Shown in pieces: positions 16,645 through 24,348 of a stretch of DNA of 64,000 nt (the stretch's first letter is position 1; the number at the start of each line of letters is the position of its first letter). Both the position numbers and the translations under genes were made by a program. Location: NCBI GenBank assembly GCA_016296065.1, contig JAEDKA010000014.1:1-64000 (forward strand), written 5' to 3'. The DNA comes from Kiritimatiellia bacterium (GTDB lineage Bacteria > Verrucomicrobiota > Kiritimatiellia > RFP12 > UBA1067). The notes under the pieces are model-generated. The model saw only the letters and a list, made by a program, of their open reading frames with translations, was not told the origin of the DNA and made no database searches.

Positions 16645-17405
16645 TATATCTCCCTCCACGGCTTGACGACGACATTGTATTTCGCGTCAAGCTCACCACC
16701 CTTGTCTATCATGCGGCATCCAGCTCCCAGATTTACAGCCGAAACATCGATTCGCCTAAACCACGGATGTCCAGCCCCTTCTGCCAGCATCAGGAAAAGC
16801 CGTTTCACCTTGACGGATGTGCAATGCAACAACAACTCTTGTATGACAGACGCCCGAAGACTCGTCATCATTTCAACAAGCTGATAACATTCGTTCACCT
16901 TCGCACCATGTGGAACAAGTTCGATAAACTCAAGTATGGCGCGTTCGGGATCTGACATCTTGCATTCAAACTGCCCCGTTTTCCGGCTGGAAATCCCCGC
17001 ATTCGTCCTGAGAAACGATGTACCTGAAATGAGATACTTTCCAGCGAAGTATTTCGAGAACCACTTTGGCAGAGTAAGTCCTCTCTTGAGATACAGGCTC
17101 AACTTCTGCTCACGCATCGGGACAAAATGAACAAAACCATCAAGCGCAAGCGCACTACGACTTCCAATCCTGATTGGAAGACCGGACTGGTGGTTCAGAG
17201 CATCGACTGCGGCCTCAACACTTGGCGTTTGCCCCTGCCGGCAATATGCCCCATGACCAACCTCATCAATCCAGCCGCGCTTCTTATAGCCATACAATTG
17301 CTCATAGCTATAGCCCTTTGCGCAAAGGAAAGAAGACAGGGCAATTCCGTTTTCAGGAATCACCTTCATCAAGTTCTTTAAATTTGCGTCATTTTCTGAA
17401 CTCAT
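16644..17405 (-). CDS. abiEi: AbiEi-family antitoxin/transcriptional regulator
   Basis: A 253-residue protein, the usual partner and repressor in type IV AbiE toxin-antitoxin systems. An N-terminal winged-helix region (about residues 8-60, LMKVIPENGIALSSFLCAKGYS ... YGYKKRGWIDEVGHGAY, given as fragments) is followed by an AbiEi core (IGSRSALALDGFVHF, then KMSDPERAILEFIELVP). Its stop overlaps the start of the toxin gene, the standard order. It looks intact, although the toxin is broken. The family represses its own promoter by binding inverted repeats; I do not see a clear operator, only a -10 box 9 nt upstream. Confidence 0.85.
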   Translation of the reverse strand: MSSENDANLKNLMKVIPENGIALSSFLCAKGYSYEQLYGYKKRGWIDEVGHGAYCRQGQTPSVEAAVDALNHQSGLPIRIGSRSALALDGFVHFVPMREQKLSLYLKRGLTLPKWFSKYFAGKYLISGTSFLRTNAGISSRKTGQFECKMSDPERAILEFIELVPHGAKVNECYQLVEMMTSLRASVIQELLLHCTSVKVKRLFLMLAEGAGHPWFRRIDVSAVNLGAGCRMIDKGGELDAKYNVVVKPWREI

Positions 17406-17414
17406 AGCACAGTT

Positions 17415-17423
17415 ATTGTATCA
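17415..17423 (-). promoter_or_regulatory. Extended -10 promoter of the AbiE locus
   Basis: Minus strand TGA TACAAT, ending 9 nt before the ATG at 17405, so the message would be almost leaderless. Confidence 0.6.
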
Positions 17424-17439
17424 AAAATAAAGTAGCCGC

Positions 17440-17461
17440 GCAAGGGCGTGGGTGCCCTTGC
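17440..17461. repeat. REP-like hairpin between fabZ and abiEi
   Basis: GCAAGGGCG (17440-17448) and TGCCCTTGC (17453-17461) form an 8-bp stem with one end mismatch and a TGGG loop, matching the hairpin at 15860-15881. Lying past the fabZ stop at 17517, it may also act as a terminator. Confidence 0.6.
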
Positions 17462-17516
17462 TACACCGTTTTCAAAGGAACGCACAGAGAAATCTATGCT
17501 CCCGAAGTATCACATT

Positions 17517-17975
17517 TCACTTGCGACCGTTCATCAGCATGCACTTGACCTTCGCGCTTGCGGCGAGTTCGTCGCCGACATAGCCCGTCACCTCGTAGAC
17601 GCCGAGCGGAACGCGCTCCTTGACGATCTTCACGACCGTAACGAGCTTGTCGCCGGGCCTCACGGGCCTCTTGAAGCGCGCCTCCTCAATTGCTGCAAAC
17701 GCAAACGCAGCCTGCTCGCCGAGAACGCCGCGCGCGACCACCGCCGCGCCGGCGACCTGGCTCATCGCCTCGACGAGAACGACGCCGGGAACGACCGGAT
17801 AGTCCGGGAAGTGCCCCTTGAAGAAGTCGTTCTTCTCCGCAGTGAACGTGTACTCGCCGAGTGCGCCCGTCTCGTCTGCCGAGATAAGCGTGTCGACGAA
17901 GAGGAACGGCGACCTGTGCGGCAGCAGCTCGATTCCGGGCTTGTTGAATTCCTGCTTGAATTTCGGAAATTCCAT
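17517..17975 (-). CDS. fabZ: (3R)-hydroxyacyl-ACP dehydratase
   Basis: FabZ removes water from 3-hydroxyacyl-ACP in the fatty-acid elongation cycle. The 152-residue single hot-dog domain has the expected length. LLPHRSPFLFVD near the start and GHFPDYPVVPGVVLVEAMSQ carry the catalytic His and, fourteen residues later, the Glu of the dimer active site. It lies 2 nt after fabF in a fabH-fabF-fabZ cluster. FabA-like isomerase activity cannot be excluded from sequence alone. Confidence 0.93.
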   Translation of the reverse strand: MEFPKFKQEFNKPGIELLPHRSPFLFVDTLISADETGALGEYTFTAEKNDFFKGHFPDYPVVPGVVLVEAMSQVAGAAVVARGVLGEQAAFAFAAIEEARFKRPVRPGDKLVTVVKIVKERVPLGVYEVTGYVGDELAASAKVKCMLMNGRK

Positions 17976-17977
17976 GG

Positions 17978-19264
17978 TCAGTTCGCCTTCCTGAGCACGA
18001 GGATGCCGTTGTGGCCACCGAAGCCGAGGGAGCTGGAGAGCGCCACTTCGATGTCGCGCTTCACTCCGACGTTCGGCGTGTAGTTGAGGTCGAGGGGCGT
18101 CTCGCCCTTCGAAGCGTCGACCTCAAGGTCGGGCTTCTCGTAGTTGATCGTCGGCGGGACAAACCCCTCCTTGATCGCGAGCGCCGTGATCGCCGCCTCG
18201 ATGGCGCCGGTCGCGCCGAGGCAGTGTCCGTGGAACGGCTTTGTGGACGAGATGTTTATCTTCTTCGCGCCCTCCTCGCCGAAGACGCGCTTGAATGCGT
18301 TCGTCTCCATCTGGTCGTTGAGGTGCGTCGAGGTCCCGTGCGCGTTGATGTAGCCGACCGCCGACTTGTCAGTGACGCCTGCGTCCTTCAGCGCGATCTC
18401 GATGGCCTTGACCGCTCCGTCCGCGGAGGGATCAGGCGCGGTGATGTGGTAGGCGTCGCACGTCGCGCCGTATCCGGCGAGCTCTGCGTACACCTTCGCG
18501 CCGCGCGCCTTCGCGTGCTCTTCCGACTCGAGGATGAGAACCGCCGCGCCCTCGCCCATGACGAATCCGTCGCGGTCCTGGTTGAACGGACGGCACGCCT
18601 TCTCGGGGGTGTCGTTGAAGTGGGTGGAGAGCGCCTTCTCCTTCATGAATCCGCCGACCGTGAACTCCATGATGACAGCCTCGCTGCCGCCGGCGATCAC
18701 GACATCCGCACGTCCGGCGCGGATAAGGTCAAGTGCGAAGCCAAGAGCGTCGGTCGAGGACGCGCAGGCCGTCGTGATGACCTGGCAGGGCCCCTTCGCG
18801 CCGAGCGCAATGGCGACGTTGCCTGCGCCCTCATTGGCGATGAGTTCGGGGATGGCAAGGGGCGAAAGACGGTCTGGGCCCTTTTCGAAGAGCGTCTTGA
18901 ACGCATCCTGCGTAGCCTCGAGACCTCCGATGCCGACGCCGAAGATCGTTCCGACGCGGTCCATGTCCGGCTTTTTCTCCTCGGTGAACCCGGCGTCGTG
19001 CCACGCCTCCTTGGCCGTTGCAACGGCGTACTGCGAGAACAGCGCCATGTGGCGAGCGGACTTCTTGTCGAGAAGACCGCCTCCAATCGCCCATTCGTCG
19101 AAGCCCTTCACCTCCGCGGCGACCTGGCTGGTGCAGCGGGAGGGATCGAACTTGGTGATCCTGCCGATTCCGGGCTTGCCGGCCTTGATGTTCTCCCAGG
19201 AAGCGTCACGTCCGTTGCCCACGGCCGTCAACATTCCGATTCCCGTAATCATCACTTTCTTCAT
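17978..19264 (-). CDS. fabF: 3-oxoacyl-ACP synthase II
   Basis: FabF condenses malonyl-ACP with acyl-ACP. The 428-residue protein has the thiolase fold with the Cys-His-His triad visible: TTACASSTDA (Cys near 165), NAHGTSTHLND (His near 310) and KPFHGHCLGATGAIEA (His near 345). The usual family text is SxKxxxGHxxGAAG; here the first residue varies but the His is kept. The GFGGHNG end is standard. AGGAG lies 7 nt before the start. The 61-bp gap to fabH contains short near-repeats of GTTCAA/AAGTTCAAG but no gene. Confidence 0.95.
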   Translation of the reverse strand: MKKVMITGIGMLTAVGNGRDASWENIKAGKPGIGRITKFDPSRCTSQVAAEVKGFDEWAIGGGLLDKKSARHMALFSQYAVATAKEAWHDAGFTEEKKPDMDRVGTIFGVGIGGLEATQDAFKTLFEKGPDRLSPLAIPELIANEGAGNVAIALGAKGPCQVITTACASSTDALGFALDLIRAGRADVVIAGGSEAVIMEFTVGGFMKEKALSTHFNDTPEKACRPFNQDRDGFVMGEGAAVLILESEEHAKARGAKVYAELAGYGATCDAYHITAPDPSADGAVKAIEIALKDAGVTDKSAVGYINAHGTSTHLNDQMETNAFKRVFGEEGAKKINISSTKPFHGHCLGATGAIEAAITALAIKEGFVPPTINYEKPDLEVDASKGETPLDLNYTPNVGVKRDIEVALSSSLGFGGHNGILVLRKAN

Positions 19265-19325
19265 CGTTCTTCTCCTGTTTTAAATCTCAGTTCTAAGACC
19301 CTTGAACTTTTGAACTCTTGTTATC

Positions 19326-20348
19326 TCACAGCTCCGGCCAGACGCAGTAAGTGCCGCCGTAGGTGAGTCCCGCGCCGAAGCCGACCATGACGATCTTCAT
19401 GCCGTCCTTCAGCTCGCCCGCTCGGACGGCCTGGTCGAGGGAAATCGGCACGGACGCCGCGGAGGTGTTCGCGGTCGTCTCGAGGTTAAGCCAGAACTTC
19501 TCGAGCGGAAGCTTCATGCGCCGCGCCGTGGCCTCGATGATGCGTCCGTTCGCCTGGTGCGCGAACACGCGGTCAAGCGCTCCCGGCGTGGTGCCGAGCT
19601 TCTCGCAGAGGTCTCCGACGACCTTGGAGAGCTTGCGGACCGCGAACGCGAATACGTCGTGCCCCTGGAGCGTGAGCTGCGAAAGCTGCGGCTCCGGCTT
19701 GAGCGGGATGCCGGTGACGGGGTCGAGCGGAAGCGCCACGCGCGTTCCGCCGGTGCGCATGATGAAGTTCTGCCCCTTTCCGTCCGCCCCGAGTATCGTA
19801 TGCGCGGCGGTCTTCGTGGAAGCGACGCCCGGCGCCTCGTCGTTGCCCAGCACAACCGCGCCGGCGCCGTCCCCGAAAAGGATGCACGACGAGCGGTCGG
19901 TCCAGTCGAGGATGCGCGTCAGGCACTCAGAGCCGATGACGAGCGCCTTCTTGTCGGGGTAGAAGTTGACGAATCCGCGCGCCTGCTCGAGCGCGTAGAT
20001 GAACCCTGCGCACGCCGCCTGCAGGTCGAAGGCTCCCGCGTTGACGCATCCGAGCATGTCCTGCACGATGCAGGCCGTGGACGGGAACGTCGCGTAGTCG
20101 GGCGTGGAGGTGGCGAGTACGATGAGCCCTATCTCCTCGGGCGCGACCTTTGCCATCTCAAGCGCGGCCTTGGCGGCCTTCGCGCCCATCGTGGACGTGG
20201 TCTCGCCCTCTTCGGCGACGTGCCTCGCGTGAATGCCCGTGTGCGAATAAATCCACTCGTCGCTCGTGTCAAGAGCGGCGGCAATGTCGTCGTTCGTGAC
20301 GACCTTAGGCGGCAGGTAGCTGCCGGTTCCAAGTATGCGAATGCCCAT
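19326..20348 (-). CDS. fabH: 3-oxoacyl-ACP synthase III
   Basis: FabH starts fatty-acid synthesis by joining acetyl-CoA (or another acyl-CoA) with malonyl-ACP. 340 residues, normal. The Cys-His-Asn triad is seen in LQAACAGFIYAL (Cys near 114), VFAHQANGRII (His near 248) and TTANTSAASVP (Asn near 278). A ribosome site AAGGGA precedes the ATG. It is the first gene of the fab cluster, driven from the promoter at 20379. Confidence 0.95.
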   Translation of the reverse strand: MGIRILGTGSYLPPKVVTNDDIAAALDTSDEWIYSHTGIHARHVAEEGETTSTMGAKAAKAALEMAKVAPEEIGLIVLATSTPDYATFPSTACIVQDMLGCVNAGAFDLQAACAGFIYALEQARGFVNFYPDKKALVIGSECLTRILDWTDRSSCILFGDGAGAVVLGNDEAPGVASTKTAAHTILGADGKGQNFIMRTGGTRVALPLDPVTGIPLKPEPQLSQLTLQGHDVFAFAVRKLSKVVGDLCEKLGTTPGALDRVFAHQANGRIIEATARRMKLPLEKFWLNLETTANTSAASVPISLDQAVRAGELKDGMKIVMVGFGAGLTYGGTYCVWPEL

Positions 20349-20378
20349 AACTTTCCCTTATCTGGCTTTGAAATGGTT

Positions 20379-20387
20379 ATTATAGCA
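20379..20387 (-). promoter_or_regulatory. Extended -10 promoter of the fab cluster
   Basis: Minus strand TGC TATAAT, 30 nt before the fabH start, leaving a normal leader with its own ribosome site. Confidence 0.65.
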
Positions 20388-20436
20388 AAAATCCGCGCCG
20401 CCCGCTATGGGCGCACCTGGCCGTGCGAGGTGGTTT

Positions 20437-22041
20437 TCAGAATTTCGCGAACTTCAGGTCCTCGACGTCGCAGATGGACGCCTTTCCGTCGCCGGAGAAG
20501 CGAAGGTACAGCCCCTGCTTCCCGCCGATTTCGCCAAGCGCCGAGACATCGACCTCAAGCTCCGTCCTGACATTGCCGAGGTCCCGAGGCACATCCGCCG
20601 CGCCGACCTTCTTCCCCGAAATGGAGTTGCGCCCGACCCAGACCTCGACCTTCCCGCCCGTTCCGCGCGGGACAATGCCCAAGACGAGCTTGAGGCCCTT
20701 TTCTCCGGCGGTCTTGTCGAAGTTGAAGTACTTGTAGCCAAGAACCGAACCAGGCGTCACGTGGACGGCGAAGGAGCGGTTGACTTTCGCTGCGTACGGA
20801 TCCTTCTCGCCGTAGCAGTCGGCGTAGAACGTCTGAATGTACGGACCGGTGTACCTCACATTGGGGTAGGACGAGACGGCCGGAGCGGGTCCGGTGTAGT
20901 GGCAGGCGATCCCGCCGGCGTGAAGCTCGAACGGATCAAGCCCGGCGGTCTCGAAGCCCTCCGAGGTGTACTCGCCCTCTGAAATGGTCACCTTCCCGCC
21001 GGGGCCGTCCTCGACCTCGACAGTGATCGGCGCAACCATCGCCTGGCGGGAGAACTCGTCCGTTCCGCTCTGGCGGTGATAGAAGACCCACCACTTCCCG
21101 TTGATCTCGCAGATGCTGCCGTGCGTGTTTCCGCTGGGGCTCGCCGTGGGGACGGTCTTGCCGTCGGACGACTTTTCGCGGGCGCGCGCGTCGATTATGG
21201 TGCCGCCGTACGTCCACGGACCGAGCGGCCTGTCGGAGTACGCATAGGCCAGCGTGTAGTTCGTATTGGGGAGGCCGAACTCGCCATCTTCGGTTATGCG
21301 GCTGTAGATGAACACGTACTTGCCCTTTATCTTGCGGATCGACGAGGCCTCGAAAAAGCGGAACACACCCGGCTGCTTGACGCCGCTGACCATGTCGCTG
21401 ACGATTTCGGTCCCCGGCTTGACGGTCGCCATCGTCTTCGGATCAAGCTCCGCGGCAAACGACTGCATGAAGCCCCAGTATCCGTAGACGCGTCCGTCGT
21501 CATCGACAAACGCCGCCGGATCGAATCCGAACGGACCAACCGTCTTCTTCGGATCGTTTTCGTCCCAGTTGCAGACCACGAAGGGTCCGTCGGGACGGTC
21601 GGACTTCGCGACCATGTTGTTGCGCCCCGCGGCCTGCGTGTTGGGATAGAGGTAGTACGTCTTCTTCCCGTCGGGCCCAACGACCTCCGCGACATCCGGC
21701 GCGTACAGTATGTCGCCGAGCGCGCTCTTGTCGAGAAGCTTTCCGTCCCTGTCGAGGAGCGAGCGGAATATGACGCCGTCGAAGCGCCACTTGTTCAGGT
21801 CGTCGACGCTTGCGGACCACACGACCTGGTCGCGCCCGCAGTACGTCCCGCGCGTGTTGTCGTGCGAACCGTACAGATAGACCCTCTTCTTCCCGGGCAC
21901 GTCTGGATCGTCGAAGACATACGGTTCGCCGTCGGGGATGCACTCCCACAGCGGCAGGATGGGATTCGCCGCCTGCACAGCGGCGCAGGCGAACATGGCG
22001 GACGCGGCAAATGCGCCGCGGAGACAGGTGACAACTTGCAT
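20437..22041 (-). CDS. Secreted GH43-family glycosidase with C-terminal beta-sandwich module
   Basis: A 534-residue protein with a signal peptide (MQVVTCLRGAFAASAMFACAAVQA). GH43 enzymes are five-bladed propellers that remove arabinose or xylose units by inversion. The opening NPILPLWECIPDGEPYVFDD has the catalytic base Asp region, and VYLYGSHD follows; GFDPAAFVDDDGRVYGYWG and FFEASSIRKIKGKYVFIYS fit the middle Asp and the catalytic Glu blades. From about residue 400 a beta-sandwich resembling CBM6/CBM35 follows (YKYFNFDKTAG to CDVEDLKFAKF). It sits at the downstream end of the glycoside hydrolase region with its own promoter. The exact substrate cannot be told. Confidence 0.87.
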   Translation of the reverse strand: MQVVTCLRGAFAASAMFACAAVQAANPILPLWECIPDGEPYVFDDPDVPGKKRVYLYGSHDNTRGTYCGRDQVVWSASVDDLNKWRFDGVIFRSLLDRDGKLLDKSALGDILYAPDVAEVVGPDGKKTYYLYPNTQAAGRNNMVAKSDRPDGPFVVCNWDENDPKKTVGPFGFDPAAFVDDDGRVYGYWGFMQSFAAELDPKTMATVKPGTEIVSDMVSGVKQPGVFRFFEASSIRKIKGKYVFIYSRITEDGEFGLPNTNYTLAYAYSDRPLGPWTYGGTIIDARAREKSSDGKTVPTASPSGNTHGSICEINGKWWVFYHRQSGTDEFSRQAMVAPITVEVEDGPGGKVTISEGEYTSEGFETAGLDPFELHAGGIACHYTGPAPAVSSYPNVRYTGPYIQTFYADCYGEKDPYAAKVNRSFAVHVTPGSVLGYKYFNFDKTAGEKGLKLVLGIVPRGTGGKVEVWVGRNSISGKKVGAADVPRDLGNVRTELEVDVSALGEIGGKQGLYLRFSGDGKASICDVEDLKFAKF

Positions 22042-22066
22042 TCCGAATTTCCTTTCAGTTCAGCGA

Positions 22067-22075
22067 ATTGTACCA
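22067..22075 (-). promoter_or_regulatory. Extended -10 promoter of the GH43 gene
   Basis: Minus strand TGG TACAAT, about 25 nt before the ATG, with AAAGGAAA as ribosome site between. Confidence 0.6.
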
Positions 22076-22116
22076 AACCTGCGTCCGCTGCGCAAGTGCC
22101 GCCGGGAGCACTTTCA

Positions 22117-24297
22117 TCAGAGGCGGAATTCGAGGGTCTTGCCGGAAACGGAATCGCTCGTGATCCAGGCGCGCATCGGACCCGCCGCCGGAACGAGCCT
22201 GTCCTTCGCCCAGTAGGAGAGCTGCGCGACGGGGATATTCAAAACGACGTGCTGCGTCTCGCCAGGCGCGAGCGGAACCTTTCGCCAGGCGCGGAGTTCG
22301 CGGACCGGACGCGACTCGACGCCGACCATCTGGCGCGTGTAGGCCTGCACCGTCTCCACGCCCGCGACTCTGCCCGTGTTCGTGACGTCCGCCTCAAGCG
22401 TCAGCGTGCCGTCCGCGACAGTCGCCTTCTCGTTCGCATAGGCGAACGTCGTGTAGCTCAGGCCGTAGCCGAACGGATAGAGCGCCCGGAACGGTCCGTC
22501 GCGGTAGCAGGATAGGTACTGCGCGCTCACCTCGGTTGGACGCCCCGTGCGCAAGCGGTTGTAGTAGAGCGGAAGCTGCCCCGTCGCGACGGGGAACTCT
22601 GTCGTGAGGCGTCCCTCGGGATTGACCTTACCCGTCAGCACGTCGGCGATCGCGCCGCCTCCGCTCGTGCCAGGGCACCATGCTTCGAGAACCGCATCGG
22701 CCTTCTCCGCAAGTTCCGGAATCGCAAGCGGCCTGCCGTTCATCAGAAGCGCGACGACGGGCTTGCCGGTCGCCTTGAGCGCGTCGAGCGCCTCCACCTG
22801 GACCTTCGGCAGCGCCACGTCGAGAACGCTCCAGCCCTCACCGGACTCCGTACCGCGCTGTCCGAAGATCGCGACGACAACGTCCGCCTTCGCCGCGGCC
22901 GCCGCAAGCGCGTCCGAATCGACGGAGCCCTTCTTCCAGTCGTAGCACGGCGTGTAGGTGAAATCGACGCCTGCGCCGCGGAGTCCCTCGGGCAGCGTCA
23001 TCTCGAAGCGGTTCTCTATGTATGCCGACCAGGTGCCGGAGATGCTGTCGCAATCCTCGGCGCCAGGTCCGACAAGCGCTACGCGCGCGCCCTTCTCGAG
23101 CGGCAGCACGCTATTGTCGTTCTTCAGCAGCACACAGCACTTCGCCGCGATGGCGCGCGCGAGGCGCGCATGCGCCGCGAGGTCGATCTGCGACGCGAGC
23201 TTCGCCTCGTCGATGTAGGGATTCTCCCAGAGTCCGAGGGCGTTCTTGACCTTCAGGATGTTGCGCACGCTACGGTCGATCTCGGACATCGGCACCTTGC
23301 CGTCCTGGATGAGCTGCACAAGCTCCCGCTGGTAGAGACCCGACATCATGTCCTGGTCCATGCCGGCTGCGAGCGCAAGCACGGCGAGGCCCGCGTGCGT
23401 CTCGGCCATTCCGTGCCGGTCGAACTCGCACTCCTTGACTCCCTCCCAGTCGGAGATCGTGAAGCCCTCGAAACCGAGATGTCCGCGGAGGATGTCCGTC
23501 AGCAGCCACTTGTTCACGCTGCATGGCACGCCGTTGAGCGTGTTGAACGCCGGCATCACCGTGAGCGCGCCCGCCCGTACGCCGTCCTCGAACGGCGGAA
23601 GGTACACGTTGCGGAACGTCGACTCGCTCATCTCGACGGTGTTGTAGTCACGGCCCGCCTCTGCCCCGCCGTAGGCGGCAAAGTGCTTGAGGCACGCGGC
23701 GACGGGCAGCGCGCCCGCGCGCGACTGTATGCCCTTTACGAGCGCCGCGCCCATCTTGCCGCCAAGGTACGGATCCTGCCCCGGCCCTTCTGCGATGCGG
23801 CCCCAGCGCGAATCGCGGCACATGTCCACCATCGGCGCGAACGTCCAGTTGCAGCCCTTCGCCGGAGTCTCGACCGCAATGAGCCTTCCGCAGTCGTACC
23901 AGAGCTTTTCGTCCCACGCGCAGGAAAGCGCCAGCGGAATCGGCGCCTGGGTCATCACGCCGTGGATCATGTCGTGTCCGACCATTAGCGGAATCTTCAC
24001 GCGCGCCTCATTCATGGCGATGCGCTGGAAGGCGTTGAAGTTCGCGACGCCGCACGCGCCTATGAGCGAGCCGACCCCGCCCTTGCGCACCGTCTCCGCG
24101 ACGTCTGCCGGAAGCGCCACGCCGGTCGCGTCCTCGCTGAGCGGACCGTCCGCCTTGCCGGCCGATGCCAGCTGCACGAGCTGGCCGACTTTTTCCTCGA
24201 CGGTCATCTTGCCGATTAGCGCCTCGATTTCCGCATCCGTAATCGCCATCGCCGCGCCGCACGACGCTAGCGCAGCGACCATAACAATCTTCCGCAT
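22117..24297 (-). CDS. Secreted GH3 beta-glycosidase
   Basis: About 726 residues from the ATG at 24297, which has GGAGG 8 nt upstream and a signal peptide (MRKIVMVAALASCGAAMA). GH3 retaining enzymes cleave beta-linked sugars from chain ends. The nucleophile Asp is near residue 283 in FTISDWEGV; KHFAAYGGAEAGRDYN and MSESTFRNVYLPPF line the site. The C-terminal (alpha/beta)6 sandwich (AKADVVVAIFGQRGTESGEG) and a fibronectin III domain (YPFGYGLSYTTFAY) complete the beta-glucosidase/xylosidase arrangement. It is probably periplasmic and works on oligosaccharides released by the GH50-like enzymes encoded upstream. Confidence 0.93.
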   Translation of the reverse strand: MRKIVMVAALASCGAAMAITDAEIEALIGKMTVEEKVGQLVQLASAGKADGPLSEDATGVALPADVAETVRKGGVGSLIGACGVANFNAFQRIAMNEARVKIPLMVGHDMIHGVMTQAPIPLALSCAWDEKLWYDCGRLIAVETPAKGCNWTFAPMVDMCRDSRWGRIAEGPGQDPYLGGKMGAALVKGIQSRAGALPVAACLKHFAAYGGAEAGRDYNTVEMSESTFRNVYLPPFEDGVRAGALTVMPAFNTLNGVPCSVNKWLLTDILRGHLGFEGFTISDWEGVKECEFDRHGMAETHAGLAVLALAAGMDQDMMSGLYQRELVQLIQDGKVPMSEIDRSVRNILKVKNALGLWENPYIDEAKLASQIDLAAHARLARAIAAKCCVLLKNDNSVLPLEKGARVALVGPGAEDCDSISGTWSAYIENRFEMTLPEGLRGAGVDFTYTPCYDWKKGSVDSDALAAAAAKADVVVAIFGQRGTESGEGWSVLDVALPKVQVEALDALKATGKPVVALLMNGRPLAIPELAEKADAVLEAWCPGTSGGGAIADVLTGKVNPEGRLTTEFPVATGQLPLYYNRLRTGRPTEVSAQYLSCYRDGPFRALYPFGYGLSYTTFAYANEKATVADGTLTLEADVTNTGRVAGVETVQAYTRQMVGVESRPVRELRAWRKVPLAPGETQHVVLNIPVAQLSYWAKDRLVPAAGPMRAWITSDSVSGKTLEFRL

Positions 24298-24334
24298 GAG
24301 AGAACCTCCGTTTGTTTCCAAAACCTGTTAGACA

Positions 24335-24343
24335 ATTATATCA
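24335..24343 (-). promoter_or_regulatory. Extended -10 promoter of the GH3 gene
   Basis: Minus strand TGA TATAAT just past the GH2 stop; 37 nt leader with GGAGG before the ATG. Confidence 0.65.
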
Positions 24344-24348
24344 AAACA

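Noticed and set aside
19265..19325. GTTCAA near-repeats between fabF and fabH as a regulatory site
   Set aside because: Short, imperfect and low in complexity; no symmetric or spaced arrangement that I would defend.
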